Positions 1-9,000 of a stretch of DNA of 54,201 nt are shown here, piece by piece; the stretch's first letter is position 1; every line of letters begins with the position of its first letter. This DNA is from Novacetimonas hansenii JCM 7643 (GTDB lineage: Bacteria > Pseudomonadota > Alphaproteobacteria > Acetobacterales > Acetobacteraceae), in NCBI RefSeq assembly GCF_000964405.1, contig NZ_BANE01000124.1, positions 1 through 54,201 on the forward strand, given 5' to 3'. A model generated the notes under the pieces. It was not told the DNA's origin, made no database searches, and saw only the letters and a list, made by a program, of their open reading frames with translations. Made by a program: the position numbers and the translations under genes.

Positions 1-914
1 TTCCGCAGGGCCGGTGTCGCCTGATGCACGAAACGCGAGGCCGCGAACTTGCTATGCCGGATCGTGATCTGTTCGAAATTCTCTACGCCCCAGAGCATCC
101 TGTTCTGGCACACTCCGCGCAGGTAGAATGACGCAATGCCGAGACTTTTACTGCCGACTTCCGAATTCCACGCGTAGAAACCCCGGAAATAGAGATCGGG
201 GTCACCATTGGGCAGGCGTCCGGCTTCAATGGGATGCGTGTCGTCGACCAGAAACAGGAACACGTCACGATCCGATGCGTAGAGTGTCGTGGTCTCCTTG
301 GTGATGTCCACATAGGGATTGTGAGTCATGGTCGCCCAGTCGATGACGCCCGGCACCTTCCAGGTGGTATCGCCTGTGCCGTCACCGGCAATCTTCCGTA
401 CGGCACCAACCAGTTCATGGTCCCATATGCGGCCATAATCAGGGCCCGTTACGGCCCGCAGTTCAACGCGCCCGTCTTCCGTCTCCAGCGTTTTGACCAG
501 TTCGGCCCGATGCGACAGCAGTCCGTGCTGCAGATTGATCGCCGCAAGTGGCGCTGGAAGATTGCGCAGGTAGGACGACGGTGCCCCGACCAGGCTGCAC
601 ATCTGGCCGAACGACCAGTGTGTGGGGGCGATAGGCTCATTCTGTCCCGGCACAGTCAGGGTCAGGCGTTCGGCATTGTCGCGGGAAGCTTCGACACGAA
701 TGGCGCGGCTTTCGACGGTGCGGGCCGTAGCCCGATCCGCACGCGCCAGCGTGGCGGCATGGAGGTCGGACAGCGACAGGTAGCGCTCGTCATCGGGGCG
801 GGAGAACCACTCCGAAGACACGCGGGCATTGCGCTCCCCACGAGAAGGATCGATCTTAAAGCCGCCGGAAGCAGCGCCACGGGACGCAGGAGGCAGGATG
901 GTGGTCGTAGTCAT
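1..914 (-). CDS. DUF932 (phage/plasmid-like TIGR03299-type) protein, 3' end outside window
   Basis: Reading the minus strand from the ATG at 914 gives 304 codons without a stop up to the left edge, so the C-terminus is missing. The start is preceded by a good AGAGGAGAG ribosome site. The N-terminal 30 residues are low in complexity. The body carries features of the DUF932 family: a YVDITKETTTLYASDRD stretch around residue 200, FYAWNSEVGSKSLG around residue 250, and CQNRMLWG near the visible end. Proteins of this family are encoded on plasmids, phages and integrative elements next to ParB-like genes; their molecular role is not known. The ParB-like gene at 13999-16056 belongs to the same kind of backbone, so the cargo between them may have been inserted later (inference). 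Confidence 0.8.
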   Translation of the reverse strand, partial: MTTTTILPPASRGAASGGFKIDPSRGERNARVSSEWFSRPDDERYLSLSDLHAATLARADRATARTVESRAIRVEASRDNAERLTLTVPGQNEPIAPTHWSFGQMCSLVGAPSSYLRNLPAPLAAINLQHGLLSHRAELVKTLETEDGRVELRAVTGPDYGRIWDHELVGAVRKIAGDGTGDTTWKVPGVIDWATMTHNPYVDITKETTTLYASDRDVFLFLVDDTHPIEAGRLPNGDPDLYFRGFYAWNSEVGSKSLGIASFYLRGVCQNRMLWGVENFEQITIRHSKFAASRFVHQATPALR

Positions 915-1226
915 GGAAAACTCTCCTCTGATACCGGTTATTCGGCACCAGAGGCGAAACCACCCTCTTCCTCCTATGACTACTTCCCGCGCGGGACCCC
1001 ATCCGACCACGGAGACACCCTGCCCCTCGTTCCGCAACACGGCGAGGCCGCAGCCTCGCCGAAATCACGACGGCAACGGGGGGTAAACTGCCTGTCCGTT
1101 TTCTGGCTGACTTACACAGGAAACGGCCGAAACATGGCCCTTATAACGACGCGCCATTATTGAAGTGTGCGTTGAAAAACGGTATGGCGATCACGCGTCG
1201 ATGCACGTCGCTGACTGAACATTTCA
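915..1226. other. Intergenic stretch between the DUF932 gene and chrA
   Basis: I see no convincing gene in these 312 bases. The part next to 914 must hold the promoter and ribosome site of the DUF932 gene. The part next to 1227 lies downstream of chrA. I found no clear terminator hairpin or repeat. Longer open frames crossing this stretch on the plus strand are antisense to the DUF932 gene and have no family resemblance. Confidence 0.5.
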
Positions 1227-2447
1227 TTATGCTGCCTGCCCAATGACGACCCCTCCCAGCGCGCTGATACCGACTACCACCAGGGGTGGCGCCCGCCAGA
1301 CGGTCAGCAGGACGAAACCGACCAGCACGATCCCGAAATCCGCCGCCGACCTGACCGCGCTCGTCCAGACCGGTGTATAGAGCGCCGCCCCCAGCAGGCC
1401 CACGACCGCTGCGTTGACGCCGCGCATCGTCGCCTGAACGGCCCGCTGGCTGCGGAAGGTGTCCCAGAAGGGCAAAGCTCCGATCAGGACCAGGATGCCC
1501 GGCAGAAAGATGCCGAAAAGACCGAAAGCGGCACCGGCAACACCGTGGGGAGATTGCCCGACGACCGCGCCGAGATAGGCCGCGAACGTGAAAAGCGGCC
1601 CCGGAACCGCCTGTGCCGCGCCATAACCGGCGAGAAAGGTGTCGTCGCTGACCCAGCCCGATGTCACGAAAGCCTCGTGCAGCAAGGGCAGCACGACATG
1701 ACCGCCACCGAACACGAGCGCGCCTGACCGGTAGAAGGCGTCGAACAGGGAAACGCCCTCTGGTGCGCCATGGCGGGCGAGAACGGGCAGACCGAAGAGC
1801 AACGCCAGAAAGAGAGCCAGTGCGACGATCCCTGCACGATGCGATACGGGCACTGTAATATGCTCGCCATCTGACGTCTGCACAGAGCGGCAAAGCCACA
1901 AGCCGGCGAGGCCCCCGAGAACGATGGCCGCGATCTGGGCAAGCGGTGAGATGGCGAACAGAACGATGAGCGCGGCCGTGACCGCGATCGAAGCTCGCGT
2001 CCGGTCCGGACACAGCGTGCGCGCCATGCCCCATACGGCCTGTGCGACGATGGCGACGGCGACGAGTTTCAGTCCATGCAGAAGGCCTGCACCAGTCGGG
2101 CCGGCAAGCGCGTTCGCGCCATAGGCGAAGAGGACCAGTATAAGTGCCGAAGGCAGGGTGAACCCCGCCCACGCCGCAAAACCGCCTGCATAACCGGCCC
2201 GCATCAGGCCAATGGAAAATCCCACCTGGCTGCTCGCGGGACCGGGCAGGAACTGACACAGCCCGACGAGATCGGCATAGGCGCGCTCATTGAGCCACCG
2301 GCGTCGGACGACGAATTCGTCCCGGAAATACCCGATATGCGCGATCGGCCCGCCGAAGCAGGTGACGCCCAGCCTGAGAAAGATGAGGAGCACCTCAAGA
2401 GCCGACCCCGGTCTTTCTGGTCCCACGCCACGCGGCACGATCGTCAT
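1227..2447 (-). CDS. chrA: Chromate transporter ChrA (CHR family)
   Basis: Inner-membrane CHR-family protein of 406 residues, the usual length of the two-domain form, which exports chromate with the proton motive force. Each half carries the family signature. In the N-terminal half there is FGGPIAHIGYF followed by QFLPGPASSQVGFSIG and GYAGG. In the C-terminal half there is FGGGHVVLPLL followed by GYGAAQAVPGPLFTFAAYLG. About ten hydrophobic segments can be seen. The chosen start (MTIVPRGVG) gives the short charged N-terminus typical of the family before the first signature. It stands alone on the minus strand, next to a cytochrome b561 gene and close to the arsenic operon, so it fits a metal and oxyanion resistance block. 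No chrB regulator gene is visible nearby. Confidence 0.92.
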   Translation of the reverse strand: MTIVPRGVGPERPGSALEVLLIFLRLGVTCFGGPIAHIGYFRDEFVVRRRWLNERAYADLVGLCQFLPGPASSQVGFSIGLMRAGYAGGFAAWAGFTLPSALILVLFAYGANALAGPTGAGLLHGLKLVAVAIVAQAVWGMARTLCPDRTRASIAVTAALIVLFAISPLAQIAAIVLGGLAGLWLCRSVQTSDGEHITVPVSHRAGIVALALFLALLFGLPVLARHGAPEGVSLFDAFYRSGALVFGGGHVVLPLLHEAFVTSGWVSDDTFLAGYGAAQAVPGPLFTFAAYLGAVVGQSPHGVAGAAFGLFGIFLPGILVLIGALPFWDTFRSQRAVQATMRGVNAAVVGLLGAALYTPVWTSAVRSAADFGIVLVGFVLLTVWRAPPLVVVGISALGGVVIGQAA

Positions 2448-2611
2448 TGGGTCGATACTTTCTTATTTTCCCGTTCGACAGGAGACAATTCCCATGAACC
2501 GGCATTCATGTGGAGCTGCTGATGACAACAAAAAAATCATCACTTCTGGCTTGTTGGCGACCCAGCATCACGGTGTGCCCAGTCATACAATCAGACAGGA
2601 TACTGACCGCC

Positions 2612-3181
2612 TCACTGACGGAGCAAGAAACACTGCGGCAACATGCGCCCGAGAACTTTGTCCTTCAGGACGAACTGATGAAAAAGCGCCGCCGCGCCAT
2701 GGCCTGTCGCAAGACCCATAATCAACCAGGCGTTCCAGTAATGTAGCGTCTGAAACCACGTCACGGTTTCCGCCGGGAACCGCGCGAACGGGGATGGAAT
2801 CAGGAGGCCGAAAAAACTCATCGTCTGCCCGGCACCCCATCGCCAGAGATAGCCCAGCAAGATTTCCGCCAGAAGCAGCACATAGAGCGTGTACTCTGCT
2901 CCAAGGGCGAATACCCGGTCCACAGGCACGAGAAGGTCCGACAGATGCCGGCCTTTCGTCAGACGCCAGACAATGCGGAACACCATAATTGCGGTCAGCA
3001 GGATGCCGGCTGTCAGATGCGCGACCACCATCAGATGATGGACGGGTTTTGTTGGCCAGTTCCAGGTTTCGCCAAGAGCAAACTGAAGCAGCACCAGAAA
3101 GGCCGTCATCCAGTGAAGGATGATCGTCGGCCTGTCGTAACGCAGCAGGCTATCTGTGATGTCCGGCGTTGAATAAGGCAT
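2612..3181 (-). CDS. Cytochrome b561 family protein
   Basis: A 189-residue integral membrane protein with four hydrophobic segments, matching prokaryotic cytochrome b561 (CybB/YodB-type) di-haem electron carriers that pass electrons from the quinone pool. Candidate haem histidines lie in YDRPTIILHWMTAFL near the start, in HHLMVVAHLTAG and in LQTLHYWNAWLI/GHGAAALFH near the end. I chose the ATG at 3181 (MPYSTPDITD); a longer frame opens at a TTG at 3295, but its extra N-terminal residues do not look like this family. The upstream ribosome site is weak for either start. It is divergent from the VIT-family gene starting at 3378. The partner enzyme is unknown from context. Confidence 0.8.
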   Translation of the reverse strand: MPYSTPDITDSLLRYDRPTIILHWMTAFLVLLQFALGETWNWPTKPVHHLMVVAHLTAGILLTAIMVFRIVWRLTKGRHLSDLLVPVDRVFALGAEYTLYVLLLAEILLGYLWRWGAGQTMSFFGLLIPSPFARFPAETVTWFQTLHYWNAWLIMGLATGHGAAALFHQFVLKDKVLGRMLPQCFLLRQ

Positions 3182-3377
3182 ATACGTCTCGGCAAAAAAG
3201 AACCCTGAATCCACTTCCGTATCATGCTTACCTGACAGGATTCTGAACAGAACAGATTTTCCTAAAACATAAACAATATTGAAAATAACTCGCAATATCA
3301 GAATGAAATATCTGTTGTCGCGGCAAATGATGCATCTTAACCTTTATTTGTATTCACCAGAAGCAGCAGGTCATCTT

Positions 3378-4073
3378 ATGTCGCGTCTCCATCCTTTGGC
3401 CGAACGTCATGCCGTCGAGAAACTGGGATGGCTGCGTGCGGCTGTTCTCGGCGCCAATGACGGAACGCTGTCGACCGGCAGCCTCATCGTCGGCGTTGCC
3501 AGTTCTCATGCGACACGCGGCAGCATTCTCGTCGCGGGACTGTCCGCGCTTGTCGCGGGCGCCCTGTCCATGGCGGCGGGCGAGTATGTCTCGGTCAGTT
3601 CCCAGGCCGATTCCGAACACGCCGACATCGCCCGCGAGAAACAGGAACTGGTCACGGACTGGGAGGGCGAAGTCACCGAACTGGCCGGGATTTATCAGAA
3701 GAGAGGGCTGGATAAAGACCTCTCGCGCAAGGTCGCCGTTGCCCTCATGAAGCATGATGCGCTCGGTGCCCATGCAAGGGATGAACTGGGTCTGTCCGAA
3801 GCCACGGCGGCACGACCCATACAGGCGGCATTCGCCTCAGCAACCGCCTTTTCATCCGGAGCACTACTGCCTGTGCTGGCGGCGGTTCTGACGCCCGTGG
3901 CGTGGGTGTCCTGGGGCGTGTCCCTGACGTCCGTCGTGGTTCTCGCTGTTCTGGGGGTCGTTGGCGCGATTGCCGGCGGCGCAGCGCCTCTGCGCCCAGC
4001 ACTGCGTGTGACGTTCTGGGGTATTGTGGCAATGATCGTCACGGGCGGGATCGGCCGCCTGTTCGGCGTGTGA
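3378..4073 (+). CDS. VIT1/CCC1 family (DUF125) metal transporter
   Basis: A 231-residue membrane protein of the vacuolar iron transporter/CCC1 family, whose members move Fe2+ or Mn2+ across membranes. Family hallmarks are GWLRAAVLGANDGTLSTGSL in the first membrane segment, AGALSMAAGEYVSVSSQ in the second, and a charged central helix (ELAGIYQKRGLDKDLSRKVA, then HDALGAHARDELGLSE) corresponding to the metal-binding domain. Three hydrophobic segments follow. The ATG at 3378 gives the standard MSRLHPLAERH beginning and has GCAGG just upstream; a TTG-initiated extension back to 3279 overlaps the divergent cytochrome gene and lacks family character. It lies upstream of the ars operon in the same direction but is separated from it by 77 bases, probably with a separate promoter. 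Confidence 0.88.
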   Translation: MSRLHPLAERHAVEKLGWLRAAVLGANDGTLSTGSLIVGVASSHATRGSILVAGLSALVAGALSMAAGEYVSVSSQADSEHADIAREKQELVTDWEGEVTELAGIYQKRGLDKDLSRKVAVALMKHDALGAHARDELGLSEATAARPIQAAFASATAFSSGALLPVLAAVLTPVAWVSWGVSLTSVVVLAVLGVVGAIAGGAAPLRPALRVTFWGIVAMIVTGGIGRLFGV

Positions 4074-4115
4074 AGCCGCGTTCCAAGCTCTGAACGAGGC
4101 ATGTCCTGGGTAGTC

Positions 4116-4150
4116 TTGACTTCATCCCATATATCTGTGATCGTCGATTT
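4116..4150 (+). promoter_or_regulatory. Possible ars operon promoter, leaderless
   Basis: A TTGACT box at 4116-4121 is followed after 17 bases by GATCGT at 4139-4144, a weak -10 that keeps the A2 and T6 positions. This would place transcription start at about the arsR ATG (4151). No Shine-Dalgarno sequence precedes that ATG, so a leaderless arsR transcript is plausible. This is an inference from spacing only. Confidence 0.3.
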
Positions 4151-4504
4151 ATGGATACAGAATCCGCACTCTCGGCCCTCAACGCGCTGTCCCAGTCCAC
4201 GCGGCTGGAGATCTTCCGCCTGCTGGTGCGCCACGAACCGGACGGACTACCCGCCGGAGACGTCGCGCGGCATCTCGATGTCCCGCAGAACACGATCTCG
4301 GCCCATCTTGCCACCCTGACCCGTGCCGGCCTGCTGACCTCGCAGCGCCACAGCCGGCTGATCGTCTATCGTGCGTGTCTTCCGCGCCTGCGCGACCTGA
4401 TGCTTTTCCTCGTCAGGGACTGCTGTGCGGGCAGCCCCGAACTCTGCGCGCCCCTGATCGCGAACCTGTCTTCCTGCAGCCCGAGCCCGGCCTCCTGCCC
4501 ATGA
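4151..4504 (+). CDS. arsR: ArsR family arsenite-responsive repressor
   Basis: A 117-residue winged-helix repressor of the SmtB/ArsR family, expected to sit on the ars promoter and release it on binding As(III). The DNA-recognition region is DVARHLDVPQNTISAHLATLTRAGLL (about residues 37-62). The usual metal-binding ELCVCDL motif of plasmid R773 ArsR is absent. Instead a C-terminal cluster Cys91-Cys92 and Cys99 is present, with further cysteines in the tail. That resembles the alternative site described for Acidithiobacillus ferrooxidans ArsR (Cys95, Cys96, Cys102). The gene starts the operon; its TGA overlaps the arsC ATG (ATGA at 4501-4504), pointing to translational coupling. Confidence 0.93.
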   Translation: MDTESALSALNALSQSTRLEIFRLLVRHEPDGLPAGDVARHLDVPQNTISAHLATLTRAGLLTSQRHSRLIVYRACLPRLRDLMLFLVRDCCAGSPELCAPLIANLSSCSPSPASCP

Positions 4505-4922
4505 CCGTCACCATCTACCACAATCCGGCCTGCGGCACGTCGCGCAACGTGCTGGCACTGATCCGCAATAGCGGCGAGGAGCCCAGGATCATCGAATATC
4601 TGAAAACCCCACCGAGCCGCGCGGAACTGTTCGATCTGATCGCCCGTATGGGGGTTCCGGTGCGCGCGGTCCTGCGGGAAAAGGGCACGCCCTTTCACGA
4701 GCTCGGCCTCGATAATCCGGCCCTGAGCGATGATACGCTGATCGACGCCATGATCGCACACCCGATCCTGATCAACCGGCCCATCGTCGCAACGCCACTC
4801 GGTGTTGCGCTCTGCCGTCCGTCCGAAACGGTGCTGGATATTCTTCCCTCCCCACAGCGCGGCGCATTCGCCAGGGAGGACGGCGAGAAGATCGTGGATG
4901 AGGCCGGAAAGCGGATCGTCTG

Positions 4923-4923
<1 letters not shown>
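4501..4923 (+). CDS. arsC: Arsenate reductase, glutaredoxin-dependent ArsC
   Basis: A 140-residue cytosolic arsenate reductase that converts As(V) to As(III) using glutathione and glutaredoxin. The active-site loop is NPACGTSRN with the catalytic Cys at residue 11, as in the R773 ArsC family (Cys12). Later conserved elements are [13 protein letters not shown] and [10 protein letters not shown], with the arginines that bind oxyanion. I chose the ATG at 4501 because it begins directly at the family N-terminus ([12 protein letters not shown]) and overlaps the arsR stop by four bases; longer in-frame extensions upstream lie inside arsR. The TGA at 4921-4923 overlaps the ATG of arsB. Confidence 0.94.
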
Positions 4924-6218
<1,295 letters not shown>

Positions 6219-6239
6219 TACACGACAGGACCGATATAT

Positions 6240-6938
6240 ATGACCGAACCTGAGCTGCCAGCCTTGCATCCGGAGTATCTTGAACCGGTCGATCTCGCGC
6301 GGCTGGAACCGCAACCGCGTGTGGACCATCCGCCGCGTATCCTTCTGCTCTATGGCTCTTTGCGTCCCCGCTCGTTCAGCCGCCTGCTGGTGCTGGAGGC
6401 AGAGCGCATTCTGAAAGTCCTCGGCGCCGAGACACGGGTGTTCGACCCGACCGACCTGCCGGTAGCGGATTCCGTGCCCGCGACCCATCCGAAAGTGCAG
6501 GAACTGCGGAAACTCTCGATCTGGTCGGAAGGTCAGGTCTGGTGCAGCCCCGAACGGCACGGCAACATCACTGCCGTGTTCAAGAACCAGATCGACTGGC
6601 TGCCGTTGTTCGAAGGCTCGATCCGCCCGACGCAGGGCCGCACGCTGGCCGTCATGCAGGTTTCGGGTGGATCGCAGAGCTTCAATTCCGTCAATGCCCT
6701 TCGGGTGCTGGGCCGGTGGATGCGGATGTTCACCATCCCCAACCAGTCCAGTGTGCCGATGGCCTATACCCAGTTCGGTGACGACGACCGGATGAAACCG
6801 TCTCCCCTCTATGACCGGATGGTAGATGTCATGGAGGAGCTGATGAAGTTCACATGGCTGCTGCGCGACCGGGCCGACTACCTCGTTGATCGCTACAGCG
6901 AACGCAAGGCGGAATTCCGTCTCCCGGAAAGTCTGTGA
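6240..6938 (+). CDS. arsH: ArsH, NADPH-dependent FMN reductase of organoarsenicals
   Basis: A 232-residue flavodoxin-like flavoprotein. ArsH enzymes oxidise trivalent organoarsenicals and show FMN/quinone reductase activity. The FMN-binding loop [16 protein letters not shown] (about residues 36-51) is present, as are the ArsH-specific stretches [38 protein letters not shown] and [14 protein letters not shown]. The N-terminal extension of about 30 residues before the flavodoxin fold is normal for ArsH. It sits 21 bases downstream of arsB in the same operon and overlaps the start of the next gene by four bases. Confidence 0.92.
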   Translation: MTEPELPALHPEYLEPVDLARLEPQPRVDHPPRILLLYGSLRPRSFSRLLVLEAERILKVLGAETRVFDPTDLPVADSVPATHPKVQELRKLSIWSEGQVWCSPERHGNITAVFKNQIDWLPLFEGSIRPTQGRTLAVMQVSGGSQSFNSVNALRVLGRWMRMFTIPNQSSVPMAYTQFGDDDRMKPSPLYDRMVDVMEELMKFTWLLRDRADYLVDRYSERKAEFRLPESL

Positions 6939-8026
6939 GCCGGGCAATGGCGGAACAGTTCGATGTTGTGATCGTGGGAGGCGGTCAGGCGGCCCTCGCC
7001 GCGTCGTATTTTCTACGACGGACCGGACTGCGTTACGTCATTCTTGATAACGGGACGCAGGCGGGTGGTGCATGGGTGCATGGCTGGGACTCCCTGCATC
7101 TGTTTTCACCCGCGTCCTACAGTTCGCTGCTCGGCTGGCCGATGCCAGACACGCCGGATGGCGGCTATCCGACCCGTGACGAGGTGTTGGACTATCTGCA
7201 CCGCTACGAGGCGCGCTATGCGCCGCCGATCCGCCGTCCTGTAACGGTCGGGCGCGTGGAACGGGCCGGTGGGAAATTCCTGAATATCCGCACAAACGCG
7301 GGCGATTTTCTGAGCCGTGCCGTCATCGGTGCGACCGGCACATGGTCGGTCCCGTTCGTTCCTGATGTCGCGGGGCATGAATTCTTTGGCGGGACGCAGA
7401 TCCATTCCGCGCACTATCAGAGCGCCGCACCTTTTGCCGGTCGGCGCGTGCTCGTGGTCGGTGGCGGCAATTCCGGGGCGCAGATCCTGCCGGAAGTGTC
7501 ACTGCTCGCGAACGCAACGTGGGTGACGCTGGAGGATCCGGTATTCCTGCCCGACGATGTGGACGGACGGGTTCTGTTCGAACGGGCGACCGCACGTGTT
7601 TTGGGCAACGCCGGCGCCATGCCGACAGGAGGCTTTGGCGATATCGTCATGGTGCCACCCGTGCGGGCCGCCAAGGCGCGCGGCGTACTCCACGCGGTAC
7701 GGCCGTTCGTGCGCATGACGGCAACGGGCGTCGTCTGGCCCGACGGGCGGGAAGAAGCCATTGACGCGATCATCTGGTGTACAGGCTTCCGTCCCGCGCT
7801 CTCTGCATTTGCACCACTCGACGTGATCGAGCCGGACGGGCTGATTCACGTGAACGGGCAGCAGGCCATCAGGGAGCCACGCCTGTGGCTGCTGGGGTAT
7901 GGTTCCTGGTGCGGCCCCGCATCCGCAACCCTCCTGGGGGCGGGCCGTGTCGCGAGATCCATGGTCCGGCAACTGGCGGGCTGGCTTGCGTCGCCGACAC
8001 AGGATGTCCGCTTACCAAAACCTTGA
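6935..8026 (+). CDS. arsO: ArsO-type flavin-containing monooxygenase
   Basis: A 363-residue FAD- and NAD(P)H-dependent monooxygenase-like protein, last gene of the ars operon. The FAD motif is [17 protein letters not shown] near residues 10-26, the NADP motif is [16 protein letters not shown] near residue 170, and an ATGTWSVP stretch lies between them. ArsO proteins occur in ars operons; their exact arsenical substrate is unclear to me. The frame opens at a GTG (6935) that overlaps the arsH stop and has GGAAAG upstream. An ATG at 6947 (MAEQFDVV) is an equally credible start and better matches the usual N-terminus. Confidence 0.82.
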   Translation: MSRAMAEQFDVVIVGGGQAALAASYFLRRTGLRYVILDNGTQAGGAWVHGWDSLHLFSPASYSSLLGWPMPDTPDGGYPTRDEVLDYLHRYEARYAPPIRRPVTVGRVERAGGKFLNIRTNAGDFLSRAVIGATGTWSVPFVPDVAGHEFFGGTQIHSAHYQSAAPFAGRRVLVVGGGNSGAQILPEVSLLANATWVTLEDPVFLPDDVDGRVLFERATARVLGNAGAMPTGGFGDIVMVPPVRAAKARGVLHAVRPFVRMTATGVVWPDGREEAIDAIIWCTGFRPALSAFAPLDVIEPDGLIHVNGQQAIREPRLWLLGYGSWCGPASATLLGAGRVARSMVRQLAGWLASPTQDVRLPKP

Positions 8027-8060
8027 GCGACTCTCTTTACGACCGACATGTAGGCGACTG

Positions 8061-8107
8061 CCGCCTGTCTGCTCCTACATCACTGAGCAGACAGGCGGAC
8101 TAGGGGG
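8061..8107. repeat. Hairpin repeat copy R1 (CCGCCTGTCTGCTC stem)
   Basis: A perfect 14-base inverted repeat: CCGCCTGTCTGCTC at 8061-8074 pairs with its complement at 8085-8098 around a 10-base loop, followed by a G-run at 8103-8107. Its reverse complement nearly equals the hairpin at 34173-34208, including the loop AGTGAT(GT/AC)AG, and a related copy lies at 10173-10208. It sits 34 bases after arsO and could also terminate that operon, although no T-run follows. Confidence 0.75.
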
Positions 8108-8190
8108 GAATGCAGAAGGTCCGGTTTGCATACCTGGCTCATTGGAAGCGGACATTGGCTACTTTTAGCTTGAAACAGAAGTGGCCGAAG

Positions 8191-8223
8191 GTGTATCTAC
8201 AATGTAGACACACAAAGGAGAGA
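8191..8223 (+). promoter_or_regulatory. Probable MazE operator and ribosome site
   Basis: The perfect palindrome TCTAC-AAT-GTAGA (8196-8208) lies within GTGTATCTACAATGTAGACAC directly upstream of mazE, followed by the ribosome site AAAGGAGAG. AbrB-like antitoxins repress their own operons through such palindromes, so this is the likely autoregulatory site (inference). Confidence 0.5.
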
Positions 8224-8227
8224 TCCA

Positions 8228-8470
8228 ATGCATGGGACCGTTCGCAAATGGGGGAACAGCGCTGCCATCCGTCTACCAGCCAATATCCTTGAAGCGGTTC
8301 ACCTACAGATCAATCAGGCTGTTGATGTCCGGGAAGAAGATGGGCGTATCATCATTCAACCGGTTCACCCTGCTGTCCTTTCGCTGGACACCCTGACTGC
8401 CGCCATCACGGATGATAACCGTCACGGTGAAGTGAGTTTTGGGCCTGAAATTGGCGGAGAGATCTGGTAA
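8228..8470 (+). CDS. mazE: MazE-type antitoxin (AbrB/SpoVT fold)
   Basis: An 80-residue antitoxin. The N-terminal half is a swapped-hairpin AbrB domain with the family pattern VRKWGNSAAIRLPANIL (residues 5-21) followed by INQAVDVREEDGRIIIQP. The C-terminal tail (DDNRHGEVSFGPEIGGEIW) is acidic and probably wraps the MazF dimer. A strong AAAGGAGAG ribosome site precedes the ATG. The stop codon directly abuts the mazF start, the classical antitoxin-toxin arrangement. A palindrome upstream suggests autoregulation. Confidence 0.92.
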   Translation: MHGTVRKWGNSAAIRLPANILEAVHLQINQAVDVREEDGRIIIQPVHPAVLSLDTLTAAITDDNRHGEVSFGPEIGGEIW

Positions 8471-8800
8471 ATGTCAGCATGGGTGCCAGATTGCGGAGAC
8501 ATCGTCTGGCTGGAGTTTGATCCTCAGGCAGGGCGTGAACAATCTGGGCATCGCCCGGCTGTGGTGCTTTCGCCAGTTAGTTACAACAAAAAATCTGGTA
8601 TGATTGTTTGTTGCCCGACAACGACAAAAATCAAAGGGTATCCCTTTGAAGTGCCTTTGACAGGAGAGCCGACAAGCGTGGTTCTCTCTGATCAGGTTCG
8701 CAGTCTTGATTGGCGCGCCAGACGAGCAAAGCATAAAGGTCGGGTCTCCGAAAGAGAACTGGAAGCGGTGCGCGAACGAACAAGACTACTCGTCGGGTGA
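8471..8800 (+). CDS. mazF: MazF/PemK-type endoribonuclease toxin
   Basis: A 109-residue toxin of the MazF/PemK family, which cuts single-stranded RNA at short sequence motifs and so arrests growth. Conserved elements are GDIVWLEFDPQAGREQSGHRP (residues 9-29, with the catalytic Arg region), AVVLSP, IVCCPTTTKIKGYPFEV and VVLSDQVRSLDW. It follows mazE with no gap. A degenerate copy of the composite intergenic repeat begins directly after its stop codon at 8801. Nothing suggests that the toxin is damaged. Confidence 0.93.
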   Translation: MSAWVPDCGDIVWLEFDPQAGREQSGHRPAVVLSPVSYNKKSGMIVCCPTTTKIKGYPFEVPLTGEPTSVVLSDQVRSLDWRARRAKHKGRVSERELEAVRERTRLLVG

Positions 8801-8878
8801 CTGGGGGAAACAGACAGTCGGCTATCGGGATAGAGTTACCGAAAACAGCCTTTCGCAGTGTTCACATTCATGGCAGGG
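8801..8878 (-). repeat. Composite intergenic repeat copy R2
   Basis: Read on the minus strand, this segment aligns without gaps to 37340-37409: 53 of 70 bases match by my hand count, including an exact run GTGAACACTGCGAA. Both copies end in a C-run (CCCCC) and carry a CCGAC box before it. It starts at the base after the mazF stop. The related hairpin copies at 8061 and 10173 have similar C/G runs, so they seem to be parts of one modular repeat family. Confidence 0.7.
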
Positions 8879-8956
8879 AGTAGAACTATTCAGGTGATTT
8901 CGCCTACTTCACGACAAGTATCACGTCGGCGGCTAAATATTTTCTATAGTTCAAAT

Positions 8957-8985
8957 GCAAGTTCCTTCCATTGGAAGGAACTTGC
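8957..8985 (-). terminator. Strong hairpin downstream of the Old Yellow Enzyme gene
   Basis: GCAAGTTCCTTCC (8957-8969) pairs perfectly with GGAAGGAACTTGC (8973-8985) around a 3-base loop. It lies 15 bases past the stop of the minus-strand gene at 9001. No long T-run follows (ATTTGAACTATAG), so it is either a terminator of moderate strength or a bidirectional barrier. Confidence 0.6.
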
Positions 8986-9000
8986 GGGAAAAATAGGGTA

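Noticed and set aside
234-1163. Long plus-strand open frame over the left end
   Set aside because: It is antisense to the well-supported DUF932 gene and its translation is Arg-rich with no family pattern.
1141-2259. 372-codon minus-strand frame
   Set aside because: It is another frame of chrA; the ChrA frame has all family motifs and this one is Arg/Gly-rich without any.
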